A DNA stretch of 64,000 bases from Monodelphis domestica (GCF_027887165.1 NC_077232.1:10416257-10480256); one strand, 5' to 3'; counted from the first letter of the stretch, positions 21,165-31,899 are shown. The notes: generated by a model not told the origin, from the sequence alone. Made by a program: numbers and translations.

Positions 21165-21624
21165 AGGAGGCCACCCCTGGGACCTGGCTTGGTCTTCAGA
21201 CACATATGGGACAAGGACACATAAGTCCTTGTTCATTTAATTAATGTACCTTGTTCTCCCACAGGTGAGGCCCGTGTGGCAAAGAAGCTGGAATTAGGTG
21301 AGCTTTCCAAGGTGGTTTAAAGATGATGGGATTTTAAAAGTATGGGATCACCCCAGTACTTGTGAACTGGGAACCCTTGTGCCCCACCTTAACCCCAAGT
21401 GAGAGGAAGCTAGAGCAGAGCTCCCATGGGCTGCTGGGCACAGGGGCGGGTGGGTCAGTGAGGTGTCCTCCACCAGGCCATGCCTTGGGTTTGCCAACAG
21501 GGATCTAGGGCATAGCGGATGACTGGCATTCTATACAGGAAGGTTAATCTGGATCTGCTTGAGAAATAAGATGATTCACTGGGGGGAGGGGGCTCTAGAG
21601 GGTGGAACAGCCCTTTTGAGCAGA

Positions 21625-21751
21625 GGTACCCAATGAAGAAGACATCACCTGTCTTACTCCCTGACCTGCCCCAGAACCTGCAAAGGTTGAACCCACTGGG
21701 GCTGGCTGGGAGGCAGGAGGAAACATGTTCCAGAGAACTGTCTGAGGGACC
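21625..21751 (+). ncRNA. SNORD22: SNORD22 (U22), box C/D snoRNA for 18S processing
   Basis: C-like box ATGAAGA near 21633 and D box CTGA at 21742-21745, closed by GGTACCC/GGGACC. The U22 core TGAACCCACTGGGG is present. U22 is needed for 18S pre-rRNA processing rather than methylation. It lies in the last intron (10) of SNHG1, as in human. Confidence 0.93.
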
Positions 21752-21897
21752 TTCTGATTTCTGGCTTTCTTAACCTGTCCAGTTTGGGAGAGGTCCATCC
21801 AAAACTTTTTTTCCCTTGAAGGAACTGGCCCTGGATCAGACTGAAGACACTACAAGGATGTGGCAATGAATATTTCTCCAAAACCTTGTTTTTTGCA

Positions 21898-21903
21898 AAT
21901 AAA
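21898..21903 (+). terminator. SNHG1 poly(A) signal
   Basis: AATAAA about 76 nt into the last exon, followed by GT/T-rich sequence. It fixes the 3' end of SNHG1 near 21920. Confidence 0.85.
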
Positions 21904-22029
21904 GCTTTGTTTCTCTTGAGTCTGTTCACATTTCTTTTGGTCACATGGGGGTGGGACAGATGGATGGAGGATTCCTTTAACTGTCCCCTGCTGTTAGCCA
22001 TTCTTGGGGGCCTCGAGATGCCCCCAAGC

Positions 22030-22045
22030 TCATTATATAAGTGCC
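22030..22045 (+). promoter_or_regulatory. TATA box upstream of the novel secreted-protein gene
   Basis: CATTATATAAGTGCCC is a strong TATATAA match about 350 nt before the ATG at 22387 and about 110 nt after the SNHG1 end. Its neighbours have CpG promoters instead, which suggests a tissue-restricted gene. An untranslated part of exon 1 of about 320 nt, or a 5' intron, is implied. Confidence 0.5.
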
Positions 22046-22386
22046 CACTTGCCCTGGGAATGCCTAGGCTGCAGTTTGAGGGGGTTCGCTCTGCTCAGAA
22101 ATCTGGAAGCCAGGCTAGTGCTTGCTAGCTTATTTAGCTGGGAGCTGGCAGGCTTGGGGCCAGGGGAGGAGCCTTGGGGCGTGGTGACTGGAGGTCCACT
22201 GAGGTCTTGTGGAAGGACGCTTGGCTGGGCACTGACTGCTTAAGCTCTGGAGATGAAGGCACCTCTTCCCCCTGCTGGCCCCAGCATTCCACTAGCAATG
22301 GCCTCACGGGTTTCTAGGATCAGTTGAGCCGTCTCCTCCCATGCTCCCAAGCCCTGGCCCTCCCCAGGCAGCCTGTGCACTTGGCC

Positions 22387-24159
22387 ATGGCCAGAGATTG
22401 CCTGTGGCTGCTCTTGGTGCTGGTGCTGCCCGCTGGGAGCCAAGGGATGCCATGTTGGCAGGCCAGCAGTCCCTTCTTGCCCCCGGAGGAGGGAAAGGCG
22501 CAGCCCCCCCTGCCCGAGGTCAGCCCCTGCATGGTGCATTGTGCTAAGCAAGTCCTGCCCAGATTGGGAGCGGGAGTCGTCTCAGTCCTCTTTAACCAGG
22601 CGCGGGAAGGTAAGGCGGGGCCGGTGGGCTGGCACTGCCCAGGGAGGCCAAGAGGCTGGGGGGCAGTGTGCCAAGCCACTCATCCTCTGCCTCTGGGGAG
22701 CTGGTGGAAGGGCCCTTGCGTGGGACTTGGGGAGGTAGCTGGAGACAAGGACCCCGCCTCAACCCCAGTGTACCCTCCCGGAGTAGGAGTAGCCTTCAGC
22801 TAGGAAGAGCCTCACAGGTCCTCCAGTCCAGTTTGCAGGTGAGGCTCCAAGAGTTCAAGGGACTCATCCAGGGTCATAAACAGCCACAGACCTCAAATCT
22901 GAGCCTAGGTCCTAGGCCCAAGAAGCCACACAGCCTGGTTTCCAATTAAAATAGGGGTGCTGAGGCAAGCGGGCATCAAACTGGGCTTTGTGAATTTTTG
23001 TTGAAGTTCAATATCATTGGCCAGCTCACTGTCATCCTGTGTCTCTTGGGTTGAAAGATAATATTCTGGGCAGCCAGGTAGCCCAGTGCACAGAGCGCCA
23101 GGCCTTGAGACAGCAGGTACTGGGTTCCAATCTGGCCTCAGACGCTTCCTAGCTGGGTGACCCTGGACAAGTCACTTCACCCCAATTGCCTGACCCTGAC
23201 CTTTGTTCTGCCTTGGAACCAGTACTCAATATTGATCCTAAGAAGGAAAGTTAGGGTTAAAAAGAATGCTGGATGCTGTGCCTGCCTGGCACACTGTAGG
23301 AGTCTTTAAAAGTGGAAGATGGAAAAAATAGGTTCTGAGAAGGAATAGTTTGTTCATAGACTTCCTCAGCCTGCCAGAGGGGTCCAGGACACAGAAAAGG
23401 TTGCAAATGGAGGTTTGAGCAGCTGGAGCTAATAAAAGGGGGGGAGGAAGGCCATGATAGTCCCAAGGATAGGAGGAAAATGGGACTGGAAGCACTTGGA
23501 ATTTCCCTGGAGAGGGGGCCCCCTCCAGCACCAAGGAATATTCATGCTAGTGTTTGGAGTCAGGACCTGGGTTCAGGTTCAGGTTCTCAGCCAAGTCCCT
23601 CCCTTCGGGGCCTGTGTTCTCAGCTGGAAAGTGACCTAAGGTCCCGCCAGCTCAGAGTCCATGAAAGCATAGGGAGAAGGATGCCAGGGCATGGCTGACT
23701 CCCCATTCTACTGTCCCATCAGAGGAGGAGCACAAATACTGCTGGCCACAGAGACGGCGGGATTGCCGGCCAGGAGAGCGCCTGGCCAGGGTCTTCCTGC
23801 TGCTGCATGTGAATGAGCCCGCTGCGGCTCCTTACGAGCTCCTGCCCGCCACGCCGGCCCTGACTCCAGCGAGCAGAAGGCTGCGGCCCAGGAAGAGCGA
23901 CCCGGCCCTGCTCAGCCTGGCGGGCTGTGGGCTCCTCTATGACGTCACCAGGCCCTTCCGCAGTGCCAAGAGAGAGGGCCAGTTCAAGGGGGCCGAGTTC
24001 TGCGTTAAAGCCGTGTGCCCCGCCAGCCAGCCTTCCTGCCAGCCCCTTCAGATGGCCCTGAGCTGCCCCCCTTTCCTAGCCACGCTGTGGGGCAGCCGCC
24101 CGGGCACCAGGGAGCCCTTCTCCATTCGACAAGACCCATCGTTCCCTGGACAGGTCTGA
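22387..24159 (+). CDS. Unrecognised secreted cysteine-rich protein, two exons
   Basis: Exon 1 coding 22387-22609 ends at GAAG|GTAAGG; exon 2 is 23723-24159 after CCCATCAG. The join is in frame and gives 219 aa. Residues 1-20 (MARDCLWLLLVLVLPAGSQG) are a clear signal peptide. The mature part has ten cysteines (23, 48, 52, 81, 89, 143, 168, 173, 180, 189), an even number that fits disulfides. There is no second hydrophobic span, no N-glycosylation sequon, and basic clusters at 85-87, 126-127 and 157-158. AATAAA follows at 24240. The TATA, ATG, splice sites and poly(A) signal together make a complete gene on the same strand as SNHG1 and WDR74. I do not recognise the family and know of no human gene at this place. 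The exact C-terminus is the least sure part. Confidence 0.75.
22805..22925 (-). mobile_element. MIR-like fragment in the novel gene's intron
   Basis: CCTCACAGGTCCTCCAGTCC, GGGACTCATCCAGGGTCATA and CTCAAATCTGAGCCTAGGTC follow the reverse MIR order. Highly diverged. Confidence 0.55.
23068..23265 (+). mobile_element. tRNA-derived marsupial SINE
   Basis: Plus copy: GGCAGCCAGGTAGCCCAGTG, ACTGGGTTCCAATCTGGCCT, CTTCCTAGCTGGGTGACCCT, ending AAGTTAGGGTTAAAAAG. In the novel gene's intron. Confidence 0.85.
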
Positions 24160-24239
24160 GCAGGCTGCTGGACGTGGCCCCCCAAGAGACTCTGCCAGCT
24201 CGAGGCATCTGGGAGCTGGTGAGGCGTGACGTTGACCCC

Positions 24240-24245
24240 AATAAA
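24240..24245 (+). terminator. Poly(A) signal of the novel secreted-protein gene
   Basis: AATAAA 80 nt after the stop at 24157-24159, followed by GT/T-rich GGTCGTGTGTTTTCT. Confidence 0.75.
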
Positions 24246-24544
24246 TTGGTCGTGTGTTTTCTCTGCCTTGGCTGCTCTTTCCCTCTCTGGGAGGGGAAGA
24301 CGTGGGGCGGAGGGGCGGAAGCCTTAGATCTATGGGGACGGACAGGCCTGGGGCCCAATCACCAGCTCAGCCAGCACCTTGTCCCTGGGGGCAGGCAGCT
24401 CAGTGGCTACGGCTCTGAGGACCCAAGAGAAGAGGACACTGCAGGCTGAGCGGGTTCACCAAGATGTCAGTCTGGGCATGGGAAGAGAATGTGGCCAGTG
24501 CCGGGGAGACAGCTGAGGGGTTGAGGGATTAGGAGTGGGGGGGC

Positions 24545-24710
24545 ATAGGTGGGTAGAGAGCTAGGCCTGGAGACAGGAGGTCCTGAGTTCGAGTGTGGCC
24601 TCAGACACTTCCTAGCTGGGCGACCCCCATTGCCCAGCTCTTGCAGCTCTTTTGCCTTAGAACCAATATTAGTATCAATTCTTAAACAGAAGGTAAGGAT
24701 TAAAAAAAAA
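24545..24710 (+). mobile_element. tRNA-derived marsupial SINE
   Basis: Plus copy: GGCCTGGAGACAGGAGGTCC, GAGTTCGAGTGTGGCCTCAG, CTTCCTAGCTGGGCGACCCC, ending AAGGTAAGGATTAAAAAAAA. Confidence 0.85.
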
Positions 24711-25230
24711 TAGATGCAAAATAATCTTGAACGCAAGACATTTAACTACTGGTGGGGCATTAGGAAAGCTATTTAGAAGGAGATGTTTGAATTATTCCTT
24801 GAAGGAAACCAGGGATTCTCGAATCCTGGCGTTGCCACTTACTAGCTCTTGGATGCTGGCTCATCTTTGCCTTGACAGTTTCCTTGTCTGCAAACTATGG
24901 AGAAATAAAGCTTATATTTACACAGCTCAGAGCTGGCCTGAGGAAAGCGCTTTACTCCCTTTGGGGGGGGGTCGTCAGGCTTGACAGTTTGGCGTTCATC
25001 GAAGGGGAGGCAAGATCATAGGAGACGCCCACACTTGAGATGCCGCCTTCTGGGGCCTGCCTTTAGCCCAGAGAAAGGAAGATTCCCACCTCCCAGATCT
25101 CAGAACGTCAGTTCTCCCACCCCAAGATGACCCACTCGTGTTAGGGGCTGAGAAAAAGGAGCCGGATGCTGGGGGGAGGCAAGCACGTTCCCTCCCACCT
25201 TTGGCTCTCCCCATCCGGAGCAGGCCGAGG

Positions 25231-25392
25231 ATGGAACCAGAGCCGGAGAATCCTGAAGTCGGGCCTCTGTTAGTCCCTCTGGCTGTTCCTATCCTGGTCC
25301 CTGACTCTTCTGAGAAGCCTGATCTAGCTGACCGGCCACTGCGCTACACAAATGGGCGCCATTATTATAATGGGAGGGGAAGTAGGTGGTGA
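25231..25392 (+). CDS. Small open frame of unknown status
   Basis: An ATG at 25231 opens MEPEPENPEVGPLLVPLAVP and ends ...HYYNGRGSRW at 25392, 53 aa. The composition (PVPLAVPILVPDSS, then RPLRYTNGRHYY) looks protein-like rather than random. I see no matching splice partner, promoter or poly(A) signal nearby, and no family. It could be a lone exon or noise. Confidence 0.2.
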   Translation: MEPEPENPEVGPLLVPLAVPILVPDSSEKPDLADRPLRYTNGRHYYNGRGSRW

Positions 25393-25544
25393 CCCTCTCT
25401 CTAGAAGTGTGTGTGTGTGAGGAGAAGGGAAGGCCCAGGGAAAGTCAGACCCTTGTAAACTCCTGACCTCATGACAACCTCCCAAGCCCAGATGTTGGCC
25501 CGTGGGGCGCAGGGATTCTGGGATGGGAAGCATTGCTGTCTATC

Positions 25545-25729
25545 AGTCAAGGCACAGAGATGGAGAGAGACAGAGACAGAGACAAAGGGGGGGCCAGAGA
25601 CAAAGAGACAGAGACATAGAGAGAGAGACAAAGGGGTGGGGGGCAGAGGCAGAGACAGAGACAAAGAGACAGAGGAAAGAGAGAGAGACATAGAGAGAGG
25701 CAGACAGAGACAAAGAGAGACAGAGACAT

Positions 25730-25761
<32 letters not shown>

Positions 25762-25855
25762 GGAGAGGGAGAAGGAGAGAAAGGCAGAGAGACAGAGACA
25801 GACAGAGACAGAGAGAGACACAGAGAGAGACAGAGACAGAAACAGAGAGATTGAG
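25545..25855 (+). repeat. (GAGACA)n/(GA)n low-complexity tract
   Basis: About 310 bp of imperfect AGAGACAGAGACA units drifting into pure GA in the middle. Nearly all purine plus C on the plus strand. Open frames on both strands here are artefacts. Confidence 0.95.
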
Positions 25856-26149
25856 AGCGCTCCCTGATTGTAAGACCATGACATTGCTTAACTTCACCAG
25901 ACCCAGGAAGAACTTAGGGAGGAAACTTCCTTGATTCTGGAAAGAAAGGGAAACCCTGAAATCCAAGGGTATAGATTCAAATCTCAATCTGTTACTTTCT
26001 AGCTGTGTGACCTTAGGCAAGTCCCTTCTCCTTTCTGAGGTGGAACAAGAAAGGACTGGATGAGCACTTACTATATTCCAGGCACTGCAATAAACTTTGG
26101 CGATACAAGTAAAAACAAAAAGAAAGGACACTGCTACTATTGTGCTCTA

Positions 26150-26650
26150 AGAGATGACAAGCTGGGAAGACTTATATGACCTGATGCAGAGTGAAATGAG
26201 CCAGAACCAGGAGAACCTATACATAATAATAATAGTATTGCACAGTAATAGCAATATTGTAACAATGAGTACGGGTAGTTAGGTTATACAAGGGATAGAG
26301 CACTTGGCTTAGAGTTGGAAAAATCTGAGTTCAAATCTAGCCTCAGGTACATGATGGGTGATCCAGGGCAAGTCCCTTAACCCTGTTTGCCTCGATTTCC
26401 TCATCTGTCGAATGAGCTGGAGAAAAAAATAATAAACCACTCCAGTATCTTTCCCAAGAAAACCCCAAATGGTTCCACGAAGAGTTAGATGCTGGAAGAG
26501 TTGGAAGACTTATGACAACAGCAAACAGTGAGTAACTGTGAATGATGTAGCTATTCTGAACAGCACAGTGATCCCAGACAATTCCACAGGGCTCATGATG
26601 AAAAATGCTGCCCATTTCAGGAGAAAAAAATGATGGGGTCTAAATCCAGA
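26150..26650 (+). mobile_element. Unassigned marsupial repeat split by a MAR1 SINE
   Basis: Left part 26150-26275 (GCAGAGTGAAATGAGCCAGAACC, in pieces) and right part about 26520-26650 (GTGAATGATGTAGCTATTCT ... GATGAAAAATGCTGCCC) read as one element interrupted by the MAR1 copy. The left part resembles 12730-12780. Family not assigned. Confidence 0.5.
26275..26520 (+). mobile_element. MAR1 (marsupial CORE-SINE)
   Basis: GGATAGAGCACTTGGCTTAG, GAGTTCAAATCTAGCCTCAG, TTTCCTCATCTGTCGAATGA, then the MAR1-specific AACCACTCCAGTATCTTTCC and AGAAAACCCCAAATGG. Confidence 0.85.
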
Positions 26651-26835
26651 TGGTCACAATAACCCTGGGAGGTGGGTGCTGCCACTATCCCCATTTTTAC
26701 TGATGAGAAAACTGAAGTAAAGAGGGTGAATACTTTGCTCAGGGTCATACTACTGGTGCCTGAGACCAGATTTGAACTCAGGTCTTTCTCACTCCAAATC
26801 CATTGTTCTATCACTGTGCCATCTATCTAGTTGCT
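26650..26835 (-). mobile_element. MIR-like CORE-SINE
   Basis: Reverse order: ATCCCCATTTTTACTGATGA, CTTTGCTCAGGGTCATACTA, ACCAGATTTGAACTCAGGTC, GTGCCATCTATCTAG. Confidence 0.8.
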
Positions 26836-27349
26836 CATGGAAAATCTTTGAACATGGAGAATTATAGCCAGACCTGAGCTGTGACAAAATTATTTTAGCA
26901 GTTATGTAGAAGATAGATTGGAAAGGAGAAAAACTAGAGCTAGGGAAGTCAAGAATGAAACTATTACCATAGTCCAGGGGAAAGAAAATGAGAGATTGAA
27001 CTAGGGTGGTGTCCAAGAATACATGTTTAACAACCAGCTTCCAGAGGTGGGGAAGAGAATGTACACGTGATATACTTTTACGTTTGATCTACATGATTAA
27101 CATTTTCTTCGTCACTTTCGTAAGTCTAAGAAATCAACAAGTCAATAATAAATCAAGCCCTGACTTGTGGCATTTATGCATTTCTGAGGTCTAAATGCTT
27201 ACATTGAACACCTAACAATTCTGAGCTAGCTCTGTCTGGTACTCTTCTGGGGCTTTTTTCCATCTGAGACAGGAAGAGATGGACAGCGAACTCTTGAAGA
27301 CGACCCCAAGCTGGGAGGAGGGATGGCTTTGGGGAGAAAACTGAGTTCC

Positions 27350-27560
27350 ATTTCTGACAGGCAAGAGTTTGATGATCACCCTGGTGCAATTATCAATTCT
27401 AGGGAAATAGATCTTGATCAATAATACATGTAAAACCCCATGGAATTGCATGTTGGCTTGGGGGGGGGGGAGGGAGGGAAAGAACATGAATCTTATAACT
27501 GTGGGAAAATATTCTAAATTAATTAATTAAATAAATAAAAATTTCAATTAAAAAAAGAGT
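27350..27560 (+). mobile_element. 3' end of a marsupial LINE-like repeat
   Basis: GGAATTGCATGTTGGCTTGG, a G10 run, AGGGAGGGAAAGAACATGAA, then AAAATATTCTAAATTAATTA and an A-rich tail. I recall it as a common marsupial LINE 3' end; the family is uncertain. Confidence 0.5.
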
Positions 27561-28845
27561 TTGAGATGCCAAAGCTTATCACATTGGACAGGCTGACATA
27601 ATAAATATAAAATAGTAAATAAAATTTAAAGATAAAAATAAATAATTTTTTTTGTCAATCAATGAATGCATATTTATTGTTTCTACTATGTTCCAGGTAC
27701 TTGGAAGATACACCTAAAATGAATGAAATAATCTCTACTTGTAGGATCTTATAAAAAATAAATTAACTTTAAAAATAAAAAAATTATTTTTAAAACAGAC
27801 AGTTTATATTTATAACAGGACTGACTGGATCACAGAAAGGAGATTGTAACTGGAAATAGAGATTTGGGAATCGAATGCCTAGGGATTATTAAAACGATGA
27901 CCTTGCTACTACTCCATACATGGGATCTGGGCACACATGAACTTCTTGGCGGTGGAAGCCAAGAGCCCTGGTGTCACAAACAGGAGGAGCATCCATCCAA
28001 ATTAATCTGAATGACCTCAGGCTGCAATATCTGGGTTCACCACCAGATGGCGATCTCGGGAGCATCTTCTTCTCCACTCCCACTATTCTTTGGAGCAGTC
28101 CAGGAGAAAATGGGGAATTAAGGAGATCTCTAAGGAAGGGAGTGTAGAACGCACTCTATGGCCCAAAGCGACTCTCTAAGGTTGTAGAACTTGCAGGGCA
28201 GGTGCTGCTCTGCTCTGCCTGGATAGAGTTTCTTCAGTGAAATCACAGGTCTTGTCTAAAAAAATAATCCTCTGGGTTTGTTCCCCTGACTTGATGTCCT
28301 CCCTGTGCCTTGTCCTAAACCGTGACTCAGTTGGGCTTTTGTCAAAAGAGGAGATTTGGCCTGCTCAGTTGGTCTTCCCAAACCCCTCCTGTACATGGGG
28401 AAACCCAGAGATGTGGAGATAAAGGGTAAAAGGACTAACAAGGGGGTCTGAGGCAGGATTCCAACTTGGATCTATTGTCTCCTTTGAAACCAGCTCAGGT
28501 GGAATCAATTATCCTCTCTTTGTAGATGGTTCTGCAACCTACTGACTTATCCAAGCCTTAACCCTTTTCCTGGCACACAACTCTAATGGAAAGTCTGTAT
28601 ATAGATGCAATTCACTAAGTCCAAAACTGGACTCACTCTCTTGCTCCATTAAAGCCTCCCTATTTCCTGACTTTTCTATTCCTGTAAAGAGCATCACTGA
28701 TCCCCCAGACTGCCAACTCCTCACTTTTTCTCACTCTGATGCCCCACTCCCCATTCCCCCATACATAGATCACTTTACTCCTGGACAACTTGGTTTCCCA
28801 GCCTCACTTCTCCCTCCTATATCTCCTTCTCTTGTCAATTTTTTT
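27561..28845. other. AT-rich intergenic stretch
   Basis: Very A/T-rich from 27590 to 27810, with a fragment of the common repeat (TATTTATTGTTTCTACTATG). A CTCF-like CCACCAGATGGCGA lies at 28040-28053. The rest looks unique, with no gene seen. Confidence 0.45.
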
Positions 28846-28847
28846 TT

Positions 28848-29090
28848 GTTTGTTTAGTTGTGTCCCAATTCTTCATGACCCTATTTGGGATTTTCTTGGC
28901 TAAGACATTGGAGCAGTTTGCCATTTCCTTCTCTGGCTCATTTGACAGATGAGGAAACTGAGGTAAACAGTGAAGTAACTTGCCTAGGGTCACACAGATA
29001 GTGTCTGGGACCAGAATTGGACTCACAAAGATGAGTCTTCCTGACTCCAGGTCTGGCACTCTATCCACTGTACCACCTAGCTGTATCTTG
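28848..29090 (-). mobile_element. MAR1 (marsupial CORE-SINE)
   Basis: Reverse copy: TGTGTCCCAATTCTTCATGA, TTTGGGATTTTCTTGGCTAA, AGATGAGGAAACTGAGGTAA, TATCCACTGTACCACCTAGC. Confidence 0.88.
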
Positions 29091-30305
29091 TCAAAGCCAT
29101 CTTCCTAAATGCAGGTCTGACCATGCCTCCTTTCCCACACCTTTTCTATAAACTCCTATAAATTCTCCCTTTCAAAAGCCTTCTTAAACTGCCTCCATCA
29201 TCCCTTCTCCCCCTTCATCCCTTTTCCAGTCTTATACCTTCCTTACCCCTACTGTATTTGATGATTCAAGGATGCTGCACCTGGAATTCCTACCCTCCTC
29301 TCTGCTTCCTAAATTCCCTCAGTTTCCCTTATGTTCCAGCCCAAATCCCTCCTTGTAGATAGAGAAGTCTTTGATGATCCCTGATTAGGTCTGGTGTCTT
29401 CTCTGCTGCTTTTCTCCAATCTTTCCCAACTTGACTTTGTATGTGCAGTTATTGGCCCATGTCTCTCCTGTCCCTAATTAGAAGATGAGCTCCTTGAGAG
29501 GAGGAACTGTCCTTTTCTCTGTACAGGCACATAGTGTTCATGTAATAAATGCTGGTTGATTGACTGACAGGGTGAGTCAGAGAGATAGTGACAGAGGGTC
29601 ATTCACATAACCAGGTGAGCTGCAAAGTAGACTGTGGGGGATGGATAGGACTGGAAATAGCATCCTGAGAGGGCTGATGGAGGATGGAAGCAGTGTAAAT
29701 GAATGGCATGCCATGTCCTGGGATAAGGAATAAGGTCTGGTGTGAGGCAAGAGAGTTAACTTGAGCAAACACTAAGATCTGAGGGCTGTGCAGACGCAGC
29801 TTGCAGCTCCAGTGGGGATGCATGTGGGCACAGGTCTGGGGTGCAGGTATGGGTGTGTGTGGAGGGCTTGGGCAGAACAAAGAGTGCCTTGAACAGGCAG
29901 CAGACAAGAGAGGGTGACAAGGTGGAGCAGCCACCCATTTGGCACAGTTTTCTGGTCTATTAAAGGTTAAGGTGAAGAGTAAGATGTACTAAAACTGTAC
30001 CCGAATCCATTTTAAATCTAAGCCTTGAATCACGGGAAAGGTCCCCTTTGTGCAAAGACTATAGTTTTCCTCTGCATTTTCAGGGAAGCAATAATCAAGG
30101 ATGTCCCTCCCATTTGCCAGACTGAGGTGTCAAAATTGTATGAACACTTTTATTAAGATCCCCCCACCCCACCAGTACTACTCTTTCTGCTGTCCTTGGT
30201 ATTTTAATACAGAATCATGAAAGCCCTGCTGACTTGGAGAACTTATTCTGTGATGTATTTAGCTTTCAAAGTATGGCATTGGTTGAAATGCTAGAATAAA
30301 AGTCA
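29091..30305. other. Intergenic sequence without a gene
   Basis: A repeat-like end CATAGTGTTCATGTAATAAATG with GGTTGATTGACTGA lies near 29530-29570. Otherwise no supported feature. Confidence 0.4.
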
Positions 30306-30307
30306 CA

Positions 30308-30505
30308 AGAGGGACAAATAGGTAGCACAGTGGGTAGGTAGTCAGGCCTGGAGTCAAGAGGACCTGGGTTCAAATCTACCTTCAGACAAGTTGTAGCTTT
30401 GTGACTCTGGGCAAGTCACTTAACCCCACTTTTCTAGCCCTTACTACTCCTGGCTTTTAGAAGTGACACTAAGACAGAAAATAAGGGTTAGAAATTAAAT
30501 AAATA
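30308..30505 (+). mobile_element. tRNA-derived marsupial SINE
   Basis: Plus copy: GGACAAATAGGTAGCACAGT, GGACCTGGGTTCAAATCTAC, GGGCAAGTCACTTAACCCCA, ending AAAATAAGGGTTAG. Confidence 0.8.
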
Positions 30506-31381
30506 AAAAACAGTTCCATGATGAATCAGAAGATGGATCCAGTGGAACGCATCTTAACCACTGTTTAATATTTAACAGAAATGCAACAATGTCTCATAGA
30601 AATGGCAGTTATCTACAACTAATTTATTAAAAAGGGAGGAATAAATTTCCTACCACAGATTGTAGCAGCATATTAACAGTCAGGTGACTCATGGGTTTAG
30701 GCTTCTGGGGCCAATTGGAGTCAATCATCCCATTCATTATTCCAGTGGGACAGAACAAAATGTGAACCTCCACTAGAACACCTGCTCTTTTAGCTAAATG
30801 GCTCCATAAAAGAAAGCTTTGGATATGAGGTCCTGGTAGCATCTAACATCTAATCTTGGCTGTGAGATTGTCAGTTCAAATCTCAGTTGAATGGAAAGTA
30901 AATAAGGATGTCTCAATAGTCTGTTGGTCCTTCAAGGAGTGGAGGAAATTTTGAACTATGGACTATTATTTTAAATAGCAGCTAGCCTGCAAACCCAACT
31001 AGGATTAATTCTATTTCCTTACTTCCATAGCTGCAGTCTTTAAAACACTGAGAATCCTTTACCTACTTGTATACAAGGAAATCATATTCAAAGTGGAATG
31101 TGAACTAGTTTTGGTATTGAAGGAAAGTCCTAATTTCAGTGTGGGGCATCAAATGAAATTGTCCACAGTTCTCTGCTATTATGGTCCTCAGTTGACTGGG
31201 ATTCTAACCAGAAGACATGGGAATGAATTGGATTTAAATGAGGTAAAGTTGCAAAGTCAAAAACTGCAGCTTCTTAAGAGTGCACGTGAGAGCTGGGTGA
31301 ACTGCCAGACACCAAAGGTGGATGAGCCCTGAAAAGGGCTCAGCAAATTTTCACCCCAGAGGTGCTGGTCCTCTTGGAACA

Positions 31382-31555
31382 CCTAAAAGAGAGAAAGAGA
31401 AGAGAAAGGAGACAAAAAAGGAGGAGGCGAAAGAGAAAAAGGGAGGGAGAGGACAGAACGAATAAAAAAAAAGAGGAAAGAGAGGAAGGACCGGAGGGAG
31501 GGAGGGAGGGAGGGAGGGAGGGAGAAAGGGAGAGGGAGAGAGAGAGAGAATGGAC
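31382..31555 (+). repeat. GA/GGGA purine tract
   Basis: AAAGAGAGAAAGAGAAG... passing into (GGAG/GGGA)n at about 31494-31525 and (GA)n. All purine on the plus strand. Confidence 0.92.
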
Positions 31556-31899
31556 TTGAGACTCCAGTGAGAAGCAGCCCTCCCTCCCATTACTGTGCTT
31601 CAGGACTTCGATGTACACTAGTCGATTCTCTCCCGTTGATTACATCTGAAATGTACAGCAGACGCAGATCTCTGCTTAGATCTCGTCTTTTCCTTCCCTC
31701 GCATATATTAGACGTATTCGGGGACTGACCCGCTGCGCCCGATCCTCATCAGAAGGGAGGAGAAGCCGGTCTTAGCCGGCAAGCCCACCCGGGGTTCCGG
31801 GAGAGGGGGGTGGGTGTTCTTTCCGCCCTGGAGCCAACTCCGAGCAAAGCGCAACTATCAGCCGGCTGCTACGATGTAACTAGACTCTTTCGAAGCCCG

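Larger units (their letters stand above)
18460..21920 (+). ncRNA. SNHG1: SNHG1 (U22 host gene, UHG), snoRNA host transcript
   Basis: Spliced non-coding host whose introns release box C/D snoRNAs. Exons inferred from GT-AG borders are 18460-18477, 19004-19037, 19336-19407, 19630-19667, 19948-19984, 20205-20252, 20503-20551, 20729-20784, 20990-21040, 21265-21297 and 21822-about 21920. The transcript starts in a pyrimidine run typical of 5'TOP snoRNA hosts, so it should be growth-regulated and degraded by nonsense-mediated decay. The exons carry no long open frame. Each of the ten introns contains one C/D snoRNA; eight of these end 60-80 nt before the 3' splice site, the usual spacing for this class (about 105 nt for U31 and 147 nt for U26). 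The snoRNA order U25-26-27-28-29-30-31-22 matches human, with two extra snoRNAs between U28 and U29. AATAAA lies at 21898-21903. Confidence 0.95.

Noticed and set aside
24015-24449. Plus-strand frame containing RLLDVAPQETLPARGIWELV that overlaps the end of the novel secreted gene
   Set aside because: It is out of frame with the spliced model and has no clear acceptor; it might be an alternative 3' exon, but nothing visible requires it.
25547-26131. Long minus-strand frame rich in SLSLSLCLCL
   Set aside because: It is the translation of the (GAGACA)n repeat and changes with it; no start context or splice support.
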